Shown here: positions 1 to 11,092 of the stretch, piece by piece
Position numbering within the stretch: the first letter of the stretch is position 1
Layout: every line of letters begins with the position of its first letter
Program-made: the position numbers and the translations under genes
Notes under the pieces: model-generated
The model's database searches: none
What the model was told of the DNA's origin: nothing
The model's input: the letters and a program-made list of their open reading frames with translations, nothing else
Source: Tilletiopsis washingtonensis
Lineage: Eukaryota > Basidiomycota > Exobasidiomycetes > Entylomatales
Length of the DNA: 64,000 bases
NCBI RefSeq assembly: GCF_003144115.1
Contig: NW_020312002.1
Span: 1 to 64,000, forward strand
Direction: 5' to 3'

Positions 1-94
1 ACCCTAACCCTAACCCTAACCCTAACCCTAACCCTAACCCTAACCCTAACCCTAACCCTAACCCTAACCCTAACCCTAACCCTAACCCTAACCC
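1..94. repeat. Telomeric repeat array (CCCTAA)n, chromosome left end
   Basis: About fifteen perfect head-to-tail CCCTAA units (TTAGGG on the other strand) begin at base 1 and stop near 94, where the sequence runs into CCCTTTTGAG. The C-rich strand reads 5' to 3' into the contig, the orientation expected for a left chromosome end. No degenerate or interstitial units follow. The array is seen directly; that it is a true terminus is inferred from its position at the very start of the sequence. Confidence 0.98.
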
Positions 95-870
95 TTTTGA
101 GCTCACCAGCCAAAAGTTGCGCGCCAGACCTGTTTTTGGATGATGACGACAAAAGTTACTCACTCAAAAGCTTAGCAAATTTCAGCATCCCTGGCATCTG
201 GGGGCTTTCACCACCTGCCCAAGTGGCAGTTTCCATCTCTGGTGGGCACCGCCTTGTAAGCAGCAGCCAAAGACCTGTGCTGGCAATCCCTGTATGACCC
301 ATGCCCTCCTGGCAAGAAGCAAGCTAGACTCACTTGTGCAGCAGCCAAGGGTGACAGCCAAGGACAGGCGCTCAATGGATGTATCCCTACCAAGATTGCG
401 CCCTGGCCAACATTGCCTGGCTGTATGCTGCAGAAGGTCACTTGTACTTGGTGCTGCACATGTCATGAAATCTTTAGGGTCAGAGTTACATGAGAGGCTG
501 GCAATAGGGTTGGGGCTTTGGGCCATGCTGCTGGCAACAGTGCCACTCTGCGCAGGACTTTAGGCTCTGCCAAAGAGCTCCAGGTGCTGGAGGCATAGGC
601 TTTTGACCCTGCAGGGCAGTCAGGTGGAGGAAAATGTTACAGCGGCGCGGGCAGAGGCCGACGTCTCGTGCGAGAAGCGCGCCGCAAGCGCCGACCAAAA
701 AAGTGCGAGCCGCGACTTTGTGCCCGAGCTTCTCGCCTTCCCCTCGCCGAGCTTCCACCACCGCCTCTACCGCATCACTACCACCCGCTCGCCATCGCCG
801 CCTTCACTCTTGTCCGCGTCCACTCCCGCACATCTGCCGCCCCGCATCTCCTCGTCTAGATTTTGCTGGC
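95..870. other. Subtelomeric stretch and DHR1 leader, no gene seen
   Basis: No convincing gene lies here. The open frames are short, overlapping and without recognisable motifs. Bases 95 to about 640 are strikingly poor in CpG (I count seven) and rich in TG and CA. From about 640 onward the sequence abruptly becomes CpG-dense, like the rest of the window, and the last 230 bases are probably the promoter and leader of DHR1. I see no RecQ-like helicase gene of the kind found at some fungal chromosome ends. Confidence 0.7.
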
Positions 871-3800
871 ATGGCGCCGCAGCGCGAGCGCTACAACGCC
901 GCCGCGCGCCGCTCGACCGTCGGCGGGCGCACGCACAAGGGCAAGCGGCCGCACTCCGAGACGACGCTGGACCCGAATGCGCCGCTCATCGACGATGAGG
1001 CCGCTGCGCGCCAGCGCGAAGAGATGGCCGCGCGAAGGGCGGCGCTCGGAGCGCCGGCTGGCATGAGCGCCAAGAAGCGCAAGCGCCTCGACGCCTTCAT
1101 CGCGCGCGGGCTGCAAAAGGAGCGCAAGGGCGAGCTGCTGCGCAAGCTCGAGAGCAGCTCGGCAGAGGTGGGCGACCGCGCGGCGCTGCTGTCGGCCGCG
1201 ACGCTCGGCACGGGCCGCGCGCTCAGCGGCAAGCAGCGCCTCGAGGGCCTCGAGCGCAAGGCGGACCGCAAGCGGCGGCACCGCGAGGCGAGCACCGAAG
1301 ACGAGCGCGACGCAGACCTCGACGACATGGCCGAGGGCAGCGTGAATCGGCCTGAGGGCGAGCAGCTCGAGGATCCGGCCCGGCGCGCGCGCATCCAGGT
1401 CGTCGCCGCCCGCTTCGCTGCGCCGCAGGCAGAGGAGGCACCGCCTGCCGCCGCTGCTGCCGCGGTGGACGAGGCTCCTGTTGCTGGCCCTTCAGTGGCG
1501 GCTTCTGCAGCGCTCGGATCTGCGCTAGCGGCGCCACCGCCGCCGATGCGCAAGCGGGCCCGGCGGCGGCGCAAGACACCCACGCCCTCGCCGTCCGAGA
1601 GCAGCTTCGACAGCAGCGAGAGCTCTGGGGGCGAGGAGGACGTCGCCGACGATGTGCTGGAGGCCGCGATGAAGGCGCGGGGCATCCAGTGGCCGGGCGC
1701 AGACGAAGATGCCGGCGATGCTGGCTCGGACGAGTTCTCGGACGAGGAGGGGTCTGAGGCTGGTGGCGGCTCTGCGGCGGGCGAGACGGACGAGGAGGAA
1801 GACGCCATCTTCCGCGAGGCGATGCGCCGGCGCGGCATGTGGGTCCCAGAGATGGATGCCGCGGCAGACGCCGAGAGCAGCGGCGCGTCTGCGACCGAAG
1901 AGGAAGAGAGCCCAGGCAGCCCCGCATGGCTCGGCTTTGCGAGCGAGGACGAGGCTGGCGGGGCGGACGACGCTCGCGAGGCATCAGACGCAGAGTCATC
2001 GTCCTCGTCCTCTGCGTCGGGATCCTCCTCATCCCGGCCACTGCGCCCAAAAGCAGCGCGCAAGCACAACACCGAGCGCGCATCGGGCTTCAAGGACTGG
2101 GCACGCGCCGAGATGGGCCTCGCACCTGGGACACCTACCTCGGCTGATGCCGCAGACGGCCCCTACGTCGGCCCGACGCCGGTGCAGGGCCTCGTGCAGC
2201 GCGTCGGCGACCTCGGCCCGCAGGACGGCGTCGCCCGCGGCCCGCTCGGCGGCGCCATCGCTCCGCTGTCGCCGTTTGCCACGCGCTACTTCGAGGAGTC
2301 GCGGGAGGGCGGCTCGGCCAATGCCGTCGCCGTCACGCGCGACCCGGCGATCCAAGAGTCGCGGCTGCAGCTGCCCGTCATGCGCGAGGAGGACCTCATC
2401 ACACGCACGATCCTCGAGAACCCCGTGACGGTGCTGTGCGGTGAGACGGGCTCAGGCAAGACGACGCAGGTGCCGCAGTTCCTCTACGAGGCGGGCTTCG
2501 GCAGCCCCGGCAGCAGTGAGTTGCGCAAGCAGTGGTGCCCCACCCCCCCCCCCCCCCCCCCCCCCCCCCGGCCGGGCGCCGGACAGTCTTGGCTCTTCCG
2601 CTCTGCCAGTGTTGGCCGCCGCAAGTGTTGACTTCTCATTCCTTGGCAGGCAATCCCGGCATGATCGGCGTGACACAGCCGCGGCGAGTCGCCGCCCTGT
2701 CCATGGCCGCACGCGTCGGCGCCGAGCTGGCACTGCCCGCGTCGCGCGTGTCGCACCAGATCCGCTACGACGCAACCGTGTCGCCGTCGACGAGCATCAA
2801 GTTCATGACCGACGGCGTGCTGCTGCGCGAGCTGGCGAGCGACTTTCTGCTCAGCCGCTACAGCGTCGTGCTCGTCGACGAGGCGCACGAGCGCAGCACC
2901 AACACCGACGTGCTCATCGGCGTGCTGTCGCGCGTCGTGCCGCTGCGCGCGCAGCGCTGGATCGACGGCGAGCAGGGCGCGCGGCCGCTGCGCCTCGTCA
3001 TCATGAGCGCCACGCTGCGCGTGTCCGACTTTGCCGAGAACACGACGCTCTTCCCGCAGCCGCCGCCGATTATCAACGTCGAAGCACGGCAGCACCCGGT
3101 GACGGTGCACTTTGCGCGCCGCACGAAGCACGATTACGTCGACGAGGCAACGAAGAAGGCCATCAAGATCCACGCGCGCCTGCCGGCCGGTGGCATTCTC
3201 ATCTTCCTCACCGGCCAGCAGGAGATCGCGACGATGTGCAAGCGGCTCGAGGCACGCTTCGGCCGCCGCGCCATCGAGGAGCGCAAGCGCGCACGCACGC
3301 ACCTGCGCACCGCCGCGCACGCCGACGACGGGCGCGAGGACCTCATCGAGTTTGGCGCGCGCGACGGAGACGTCGAGGCGGAAGAGATGGACCTCGGCCA
3401 GCAGGACGCCGGACCCGACACGCTGGCGCTCGATGTCGATGGCGACGCCGCAGATGCGCCCGACGACCCCGACGCCCTCGACTCGGACGACGACGCCGCG
3501 CCGGCGGACCACGATGCAGACCTGCCCGAGCACCTCAAGGACGACTCCGACGTGCCGCTGCACATCCTGCCCCTCTACTCGCTCCTGCCGAGCGAGCGGC
3601 AGATGCGCGTCTTTGCCGCGCCGCCAGAGGGCACGCGGCTGTGCGTCGTCGCGACCAACGTCGCCGAGACGTCGCTCACCATCCCCGGCATCACGTACGT
3701 CGTCGACTGCGGCCGCTCCAAGGAGCGCAGCTACGACGCGGCGACGGGCGTGCAGAGCTTCGACGTGCGCTGGATCAGCAAGGCGAGTGCGTCGCAGCGC

Positions 3801-5198
3801 TCTGGCCGCGCGGGCCGCACAGGCCCGGGCCACTGCTACCGCCTGTACTCGAGCGCCATCTTCGAGGACACGCTGCCGCAGTTTGCAGTGCCCGAGATCC
3901 TGCGCACGCCCGTCGAGGGCCTCGTGCTGCAGATGCACGCAATGCACCTCGACTCGGTGGCCAACTTTCCCTTCCCCACGCCGCCGGACCGCGCGGCGCT
4001 GCGGCGCGCCGAGCGCACGCTCGTCCGTCTGGGCGCGCTCGAGATGGCCGACACGGCGCGCAAGACGCAAGCCGCGCGCGCCACCGAGCTCGGCCAGGCG
4101 ATGAGCCTCTTTCCGCTCTCGCCGCGCTTCGCCAAGCTGCTTGTGCAGGGCCAGCAGCACGGCTGCCTGCCGTACGTGATTGCGCTCGTGTCCGCGCTGA
4201 GCGTTGGCGACCCTTTCGTGCGCGAACAGGCACTGTCGGGCGCAGCGGACGACGAAGACACCCTGCCGCCCGAGGCCTCTGGCCTGCGCAGCGAAGCGCT
4301 CCGCCAGCAAGAGGCCAACAAGGAACGCCGCAAGCGCTACTTCACTGCGATGAGCGCCTTCAGTGCGCTTGGCGGCGGCAGCAGCGACACATTCCGCCTG
4401 CTCGCGGCCGTTGGCGCGTACGAGTACGAGCAGGGCGGCACGTCGTTCTGCGAGCGCAACTTCCTGCGGCCCAAGGCGATGCAGGAGATCCACAAGCTGC
4501 GTGCGCAGCTTGGCGCCATCGTCAAGTCGCGCGCGGCGCCGGGCACGGACCTGCGCTGCCTCGAGGACCCCCAGCTGCCGCCGCCGAGCGAGACGCAGCT
4601 CAAGGTGCTGCGCCAGCTGCTGGCCTCGGCGTACGTCGACCAAGTCGCCGTGCGCGCGGACCTGGTGCCCGAGGCGGCGGCGATGCTGGGCTCTCTTGCC
4701 GACGAGTCGACCGAGGCCGGCCGGCAGTACTCGCTGCAGGTGCGGCGCGGTGCAAAGCTCGCGTCGACGCGCGGCGTGGCGTACCTCGTCCGCTCGGCGC
4801 CCGGACAGGCGTGCTTCGTGCACCCCAGCTCGGCGCTCTTCCACGGACCGCCGCCGCCGTGGCTCATCTTCGACGAGCTCTACCGCGGCTCGGCGGGCGC
4901 TGCGGCCGGCAAGGTGTGGCTGCGCACCGTCACGCGCATCAACCCCGCGTGGCTGCAGAGCCTGGCGCGCCCGCTGTGCAGCTTCGCAAAGCCCGCTGAG
5001 CCGTCCGGCGGCACTGCTGCGCTGCTCGCCGCCGCCAAGACGGACCAGACGCAGCGCGACATCGTCCTCGTGCCGAGCTACGGCACCGGGCCGGCGGCAG
5101 AGCCCGAGGAGCGCAACGCGGGGCCCGGCTGGGAGCTGCCGCCGACCAAGGCGACGCAGACTCTCGTCAACGGGCGCTGGGTGACGAACCTTCCATAG
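871..5198 (+). CDS. DHR1: DEAH-box RNA helicase Dhr1/Ecm16 (DHX37 family)
   Basis: Nucleolar ATP-dependent helicase that in yeast releases U3 snoRNA from pre-ribosomes during 18S rRNA maturation. Two exons (871-2515, 2650-5198) give 1,397 residues. The N-terminal third is basic and then acidic/Ser-rich, with the family signature [19 protein letters not shown] near residue 70. The helicase core has Walker [10 protein letters not shown] near 524, DEAH near 625, then SAT, the TGQQE motif and a [12 protein letters not shown] motif VI, followed by HA2/ratchet and OB-fold regions. The start is the ATG that opens the conserved basic N-terminus; an upstream in-frame ATG at 634 only adds low-complexity sequence. 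The intron splits the core just after motif I and holds a C27 tract. Family identification is strong; ortholog-level naming rests on the N-terminal motif and overall length. Confidence 0.93.
2516..2649 (+). other. DHR1 intron with a 27-base poly-C tract
   Basis: A GTGAGT donor at 2516 and a TTGGCAG acceptor ending at 2649 join the phase-1 codon cleanly and restore the conserved [12 protein letters not shown] sequence. Bases 2543-2569 are an uninterrupted run of C. A run this long could form an i-motif or, on the other strand, a G-quadruplex, and its exact length is uncertain in any assembly. Confidence 0.9.
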
Positions 5199-5208
5199 CA
5201 ATGCAGCG

Positions 5209-5975
5209 CTAGTCTTCGCCCCACTCCTCCACCGCCTTGCCCTCGATGACACGCTCGCCGCTCTCGTCGAACTCTGCTGCGAGCTCAGCGGGTGCCAGGA
5301 GCGCTGCAGCACGCTACTCACTGACGTTCTCCGGATGCCCGGCCGCCTTGCCGATGAACTTTGTGTGCGAGCCAAAGGCCAGCAGCGCATCGCTGACGGG
5401 ATGGCGCAGCTCGATGCGCGTCGTGGCCAGTGTCTTGCCTGCCGGTGGGCGTGAGCAGCAAGGCGGGCGCGCACAGACGATCCTACGCACCGAGGCTGAC
5501 GACGGTGCCGACGACATGCACCTCGTCGCCGGTGGTGCCGCCGGCCTTGACAAACGTCGTGCTGAGCGCACATGATCAGCAGTCGGCCGGAGACATGCAG
5601 CAGCACAGGCGGCTGCGGCTGCTGCGTCATGCGCCATTGATGCGCGCATACTGCCGCACTGCCGCACGTCTCACGCCACGCTACCGCCCATCAGACACCC
5701 ACTCACTTGATGTCCGTGCTGACGCCCGTCGAGTACAGGCCGCGGCTGGCAAGCGCCAGGCTGCCGAGCGTGTCGGTGAGGCTGCAGATGGCGCCGCCGT
5801 GCAGCGTGCCGAGGCGGTTCAGGTTCTCGCTGCGGATGCGCACCGAGGCGCGCACGAGGCCGGGGCGCGCGGCGAGGATGCGCAGCGAGGGGAAGCAGTT
5901 GGCGTCGTGGCCGCCGGCGCGCTGGAACGCCGTCGCGACGCGGCGCACAAAGACGAGCACGGCAGGCTCCGGCAT
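5209..5975 (-). CDS. Hotdog-fold acyl-CoA thioesterase (ACOT13/PaaI-like)
   Basis: Predicted thioester hydrolase of the PaaI/THEM2 group. At least four exons read on the minus strand. Exon 1 (5707-5975) encodes the start and the hallmark segment NRLGTLHGGAICSLTDTLGS, with the HGG loop and the catalytic-type Asp. A GTGAGT donor then joins STDIN to TTFVKAGGTTGDEV, the family's second central strand. Exon 3 carries GKTLATTRIELR, and the last exon ends near VIEGKAVEEWGED. The start at 5975 (MPEPAVLVFV) is the closest ATG before the conserved helix; a longer frame to 6182 exists but is unlike the family. The 3' end overlaps nothing and lies 10 bases from the convergent DHR1 stop. Boundaries of the last two exons are approximate. 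Confidence 0.82.
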
Positions 5976-6272
5976 GGCGGCAGGGGCGCAACAGAGGATG
6001 TGCAGGAGCGGGTCGGGAGGAAGGATGCCGGCGCGCACCAGAGCTGCTCCGAGGGCGCGCCTCCCGCTCGGACCCACGCCGCGGCGGCCGTAAGCGTGCC
6101 GTGCGAGAAGAAGGCGCAGCGGAGCCGCTCGCGAGGTGGAGTAAGCCACGGGTGGCTCGACGTCGGCCTCCTTGTCTCTCATCTACAACCGCCTCGCCTG
6201 TCTCCTTTGGCCTGGTCTCTTCCTACGCAGCAGCACAAGCCGCATCGCACAGTCGCTCTGCCCACACACCAC

Positions 6273-7509
6273 ATGCCGCCTCGCGCTGCGCTGCGGGCCA
6301 GCGGCGGCCTGCTGCGCCGTACCGCGCCGACCGGCCGGCCATGTGCCGTTCGAGGCAGCAGCAGAGCGAGCAGCAGCGCGGCAGCCGCCAAGCCCGGCCT
6401 CACACCCGAGGCAGCCACGGCGGCGCTGGTGCGCACGTCGGACCACCCGGCGCATCTGGCAGCAGCCTTCTACCCGGCGGCGCTGCGCCCGCACTACCTC
6501 GCACTGCGCGCCTTCAACGTCGAGACGGCGACGATCAAGGACAACGTCAGCAACGAGACGCTCGGGCGCATCCGCGTGGGCTGGTGGCGTGATGCCGTGC
6601 GCGGCGCATTCGATGTGCGTGCGCCTACTCGTCGCCCCGCACTTCTACTGACGCATTCCGCCAGAACAAGCCCTCGCCGCATCCCACGCTCGAGGCCCTG
6701 CGTGCGGCGATCCACGACCCTGCTGTGCTGCGCGGCGGCGGCCTTGTCGAGGACCACTTTCTGCGCATCGTCGATGCACGGGTGCGTGGCAACCGCAGCA
6801 GCCCCAGCGCCGCAGACTGACGCCCGCCACAGGAGGAGGACGTCGCCGCGCCGAGCGTGCCGCCGCTGCTCGCCGACATCGAGATGTACGCCGAGCGCAC
6901 GTCGTCGCGCCTGCTCTACCTGTCCCTCAACCTGGTGGCCCTCTCCGCGCCCGAGCTCGACGAGATCTTCTCGCATCTGGGCAAGGCCATCGGCCTCTCC
7001 ACGCTGCTCGCATCGCTGCCGCACTCGGCCGGCTTCACGGCGCAGTCCCAGGCGCCAATACCGCAGTCCGGCCGCGCCTCACGCAGCGCTCTGAGCACGC
7101 AGCGGCGGCTGGCACTGCCGCGCGAGTATGCGCACGCGCACGGTGTCGTCGAGGAGGAGGTCTACCGCCTCGGACCACAGGCGCCCGGCCTTACCGACGC
7201 CGTCTTCGACACTGCCACGCGCGCCAACGACTATCTCATCAGCGCGCGGACGGCCATTGCCCAGCTCGACGGCGGAAAGCTGCCCGAGCTGGCGCTTGGC
7301 CCGCTCATGAATGCGGTGCGTTCGGTCGCGCCAGAGCGCCGGTGCGCCACGCTCACACCCCCACGCAGATCCAAGCACGCCACTATCTCACCCGCCTCGA
7401 GGCGGCGCAGTTCAACGTCTTTGACGCATCGATGCAGCTGCACGCGCAGGGCCGCGGCTGGCGGCTGCCGTGGGAGATGGTGCGGGCCAAATGGAGGCGC
7501 AGTGTATGA
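6273..7509 (+). CDS. NDUFAF6: NDUFAF6-like complex I assembly factor (squalene/phytoene synthase fold)
   Basis: Mitochondrial protein of the squalene/phytoene synthase superfamily, needed in animals for early complex I assembly. Four exons (6273-6614, 6665-6781, 6833-7315, 7369-7509), each with matching phase, give 360 residues. The first 45 residues are Arg/Ala/Ser-rich, like a mitochondrial presequence. FYPAALRPHYLALRAFNVE and RIRVGWWRDAVRGAF match the conserved N-terminal helices, and HYLTRLEAAQFNVFD with a C-terminal LPWEMVRAKWRR match the end of the family. The Asp-rich catalytic motifs of true squalene synthases are absent, as is usual in this branch. Shares a 297-base divergent promoter with the thioesterase gene. 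Confidence 0.87.
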
Positions 7510-7768
7510 TTGTAATGCTACATGTGATGGCGAGGCAAGGCGAGCGCCCAGGCGGCGTGGAGATGGGGCGTGCTGATGCGTGGCGCAGCGCGGTATCGCC
7601 GCTGGGTGTGCGCTCCCAGCGCCAGTCTCGCGCGTGCATGTCGTCGGCAGCCTCGCAGGCGCAGGTCGCCGGGCATTTTGGGTATGTTGGCGGGGCAGTG
7701 GAGCGTCGGGCGTGCAGCGCAGCCCTGCCGAGCTCGCAGCGGCCAGCGGCAGAGAGCGGGTGGCCGAG

Positions 7769-8408
7769 CTATGCAGCCTCGGCGATCTCATGCTTGCGCT
7801 TCAGCTCGGCCAGCTGAGCTTCCCTCGCGGCAAGGTCGGCCTTGGCGCTGGCGCGCGCAGGCATGTGGTAGAGGACTGGGAGCAAGCGTCAGCAATCAGC
7901 TGCCGCTCCACTGCTCGGCAAGCAAGCAAGCGCCGGTCGCGAGAGGCTCCACTGCATGCCACGAAGACGAGAAGTGCGTGATTGGGACAGCTGTGCTCCC
8001 ATGAGCTGGCACCGGTGGCGCCGAGCCCCTGCACGGAGAGCGGTGCTGCCACCACCTCGTCGCCGGACCGTCACTGGCGCCGGGCGCGCGCGCCACCTCT
8101 CCATGCGGATAGATCGGACTCTCGACAGCGCAGGAGAGCTCTCGCAGCCCGTTCTACTCACCGACAATGTACCGCTCCATCAGGTGGAAGCCATTGAGGT
8201 GGTCCAACGCACTCTTCGCATCGCCGATCTCGTCGAAGACGACAAACGCAGTGCCGCGCGTCTTGCCCGCCACGTCGCCCAGGCGCACCTGGCGGATGGC
8301 GCCGTAGCTGCCGAAGAGCTTGTACAGGTCCGCGCCCGTCACGCCATAGTTGAGGTTCTTGATGAAGAGGATGCGCGACTGCTGCTGCGACTCGGCCTGG
8401 GCCGACAT
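7769..8408 (-). CDS. SF3B6: SF3b 14 kDa subunit (p14, RRM protein)
   Basis: Branch-point-contacting spliceosome protein of the U2 snRNP SF3b complex. Two exons (8162-8408, 7769-7875) give 117 residues, close to the usual 125. A single RRM is complete: RNP2 ILFIKNLNY near residue 13, RNP1-like RGTAFVVFDE near 53, and the p14-specific HLNGFHLMERYIVVLYH across the splice. The tail is a charged helix (REAQLAELKRKHEIAEAA). The start at 8408 is chosen because it begins just before the RRM; a frame to 8567 only adds low-complexity residues. The 286-base intron is long for this genome. Confidence 0.93.
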
Positions 8409-8727
8409 GGCGGGCGGCGCGCTAGGCGGATAGGCCGGAAACGCAGGCTCGGCAGCAGAAAGGGTCGTGCGCAGACAAGCACAGAAGCGAGCGAGCCCGG
8501 CTGGCGCAGAAGCAGAAGTGAGCGAGGATGTGGTGGTGGTAAGAAGCAACGCGCTGCGCCGGCCCACCTTGCGCGACCTTCTCGAGGCGCCGCCGAGCCG
8601 CGGTCACGTGATCGGCGCTCCCTTGCCAGCCTCTCCCCCCGGCTCTGCAGCGCTCCCAACGGCCGATGCGGCTGATCAAGTGGTGGCATTGCGCAGTGCG
8701 AGGAGTCAAAGTGCGTGCAGGTCATCG
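8409..8727. other. Intergenic between SF3B6 start and DNAJC11 end
   Basis: About 320 bases without a gene. It holds the SF3B6 promoter and leader and the end of DNAJC11, both transcribed on the minus strand. I see no RNA gene or repeat. Confidence 0.6.
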
Positions 8728-11092
8728 CTAGGGGTCTGCGAGGGCAAGTCAGTCTCGCGCGAGCGGGAGCGCACGACCGGCAGCACGCACCGCGCAGCGG
8801 CGCCGCGAACTCCTCCGTGTCGCCCACGATGGTCTCGTGCATCCGCCCGCGGAAGCTGTAGCGGACAAAGAGGTGCTTGCGCTCGCCCATGCACGGGTCG
8901 TAGAAGCCGAGCAGCGACGACTGCGGGTCGTCAGTAGCTGGTCGCTGCAGAGGCCCAGCGCAAGACGCACCTTTGCCCGCCCGCCCGGCACAAGCAGCTG
9001 GCCTTTGCTGATGAGCGCCTGGAGCGGCACTCGCACGTCCCACACATCACCCTCGAGCGCACTGGCTGGCGACTGATCGGCCGCGGCGTGCTCCCATACG
9101 CTTTCATACAGAGCCTGCGGGTCGCCGTCCGTCGCCTGCGGAAAGTGCTGGCGGCGGCCGTACCACGCCTCGAGCACGACGAGGCCGCCCTGCTGCCACG
9201 CTCGGCGCGCCTTGGTCCGCGTGCTGGCGAACATGACCTCCTGCGCCTCCTGGGCAGCAACGCGGCGCTCCACGATCACGTCGCGGTTCTTCTCGCGCAG
9301 CGTACGCAGGCGGTCGGTGATCCGTGCTCGCTTCGCCGGCCGGAGGTACAGGTGCTCCAGCGCGACGAAGCCAAGTACTGGCAGGACGATGCATGCGCCG
9401 ACGACGTCCGAGCGATACTCGGGCGCCATCAGGATGGGCACCGAGACCTTCTGACCCAGGCGGTTGGCCTTGATGTTGAGCGTCACGCCGCCCCGCGGCA
9501 GCCCAGTCGAGACGCCCACCGTCACGCGAAGCGTTTCTGTGATGCGCCGCTCGGTGTTGAAGAAGGCCTCCACGCCCGACGCGGTGCCAAAGTCGAGGCC
9601 CGTGCTAATGCGCGCTCCGCCCAGCAGTGCGACGCGGCGCGCCCAGTTCACCGAGAGGCCCTGATTCTGCAGAGCTAGCGACGACTGGACGGTCCAGCCA
9701 GAGTCGGCGCCGTCCTGCGACGTCATGCCGACTGAGATCGACGGCGGCTCGCGTGCCATGAGCGGAAGCGCCGCGCCCCATGCGCCGAGCGTGTAGTGTC
9801 CCGTCTTGAACGACGTGAAGCCCATGAGCGGCGCCGAGGGACTCAGCCGCTGGCCATACGTCAGCGCGATGACTGGAGGCGCAGCAAGCGTCTGCTGCGA
9901 CGCTGCCAATGCAAAGAAGCTGCGACAGGCGTTGAGCGACGGCTTCGCACGGCTTCTCGCACCCGCCTGACTCACGTTTGCTGGCTGACGTCCCACTGCG
10001 CCTTCAGCGAGCCCATGTGCGGGCGGATCGCCGTGGCCGTCAGCTCCGTCCAGAGCTGCGGGCGCCACTGAGTCTTGATGGTGCCGACTAGGTTGCCGCC
10101 GCCCACGCGGCCGCGGCTGACCATCTGCGCGGCGACATTGGCACTCGTGTGCTGCGTGAGGGGCACGTCGAAGCCGTGCCGCGCGCTGAGCTGCGTCGTG
10201 CCGACGCGGTGGAAGCGGTCGCCGAACGTGGCGGGCGCCTGCGGGTCGATTCTCGGCACGCGCGCGGCGTCGCAGAAGAGCGTCGAGGCGTCGATGCGCA
10301 TCTCGACGTCGCTCTTGTTCTTCACCAGCGCCTCTGCGTCTTCTGCGGCCTTGCGCATGCTCGCCTGCTCCAGCTCCCGCATCAAGTCCTGCGGACTCGT
10401 CCCGCGCGTCGTTGTCAGGGCCCACGAGTGCGTCAGGCCCCGATGGCCCAGAGCGTCGTACACCGCGCGCGTCTCGGGGTCGGAGAGCACCTCGTAGGCG
10501 CGCTGTGCTGCGCGGAACTGCGACTCGGCGCGTGTCTTGAGAGCCGGCGTGGGCTGCTTGTCGGGGTGAAGCATGACTGGGGCTCAGTCTGCATTAGCCT
10601 GAGTACACGCGCGTGCCGGACGAGCTCTCACTCACCGGCGACGCTGCGCCAGGCCTCGCGGATGGCCTCGCTGCTTGCGTCATTCGGGACGTTCAGGATG
10701 CTGTACAGGTCCTGTTCTTCTTCGTGATCACGCTGCTGCTCAGACGACGCGTCTGTCGGCGGATCGCGCGCATTGCGCAGGCGATGCGCCTCGGCGAATG
10801 GCCGTCCGCCAAACGCCGGCTCCTCTGGCACGTCGATGGAAGCGTGCGCCGGCAGGGCGGTCGTGGGCGGCGTGCGCCGAGACGTGCTCGCGGTTGCGGA
10901 CTGCCCAGGAGGGCGGCGCGGCGGCACCTGCTCCTGGGCGTGCGGATGCCGCTGCGATTCGCTGCGCTCCGGCTGCGGCGCCTGCCGCTGCTGCTGCGGC
11001 CGCTGCCCGTGCTGCTCGCTGGAAGACTCGGCCCACTGCACGGGAGCATAGGGGTCGTACTCGCCGTCTGGCGCGGTGGGAGCGGAGGACAT
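8728..11092 (-). CDS. DNAJC11: DNAJC11-like mitochondrial J-domain protein
   Basis: J protein linked in animals to the MICOS/SAM cristae-organising complex. Exons 10636-11092, 9976-10576, 8971-9919, 8791-8920 and a last 8-base exon 8728-8735 keep one frame (714 residues). A Gln/Arg-rich N-terminus precedes DLYSILNVPNDASSEAIREA, then HPDKQ after the first intron, so the HPD motif is intact. After a coiled segment comes the DUF3395-type beta-barrel-like domain, with conserved LLGFYDPCMGERKHLFVRYS near the end. The final exon (ending in Asp-Pro) rests only on splice consensus and phase and could be wrong by a few residues. Confidence 0.85.

Noticed and set aside
95-870. A subtelomeric RecQ-type helicase or transposon remnant
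   Set aside because: None of the short frames shows a helicase, reverse-transcriptase or transposase motif, and there are no terminal repeats.
2484-5630. A 1,048-codon open frame on the minus strand opposite DHR1
   Set aside because: It is antisense to a certain helicase gene, is Arg/Ala/His-rich, has no domain motif, and arises because third-position G/C codons leave the opposite strand free of stops.
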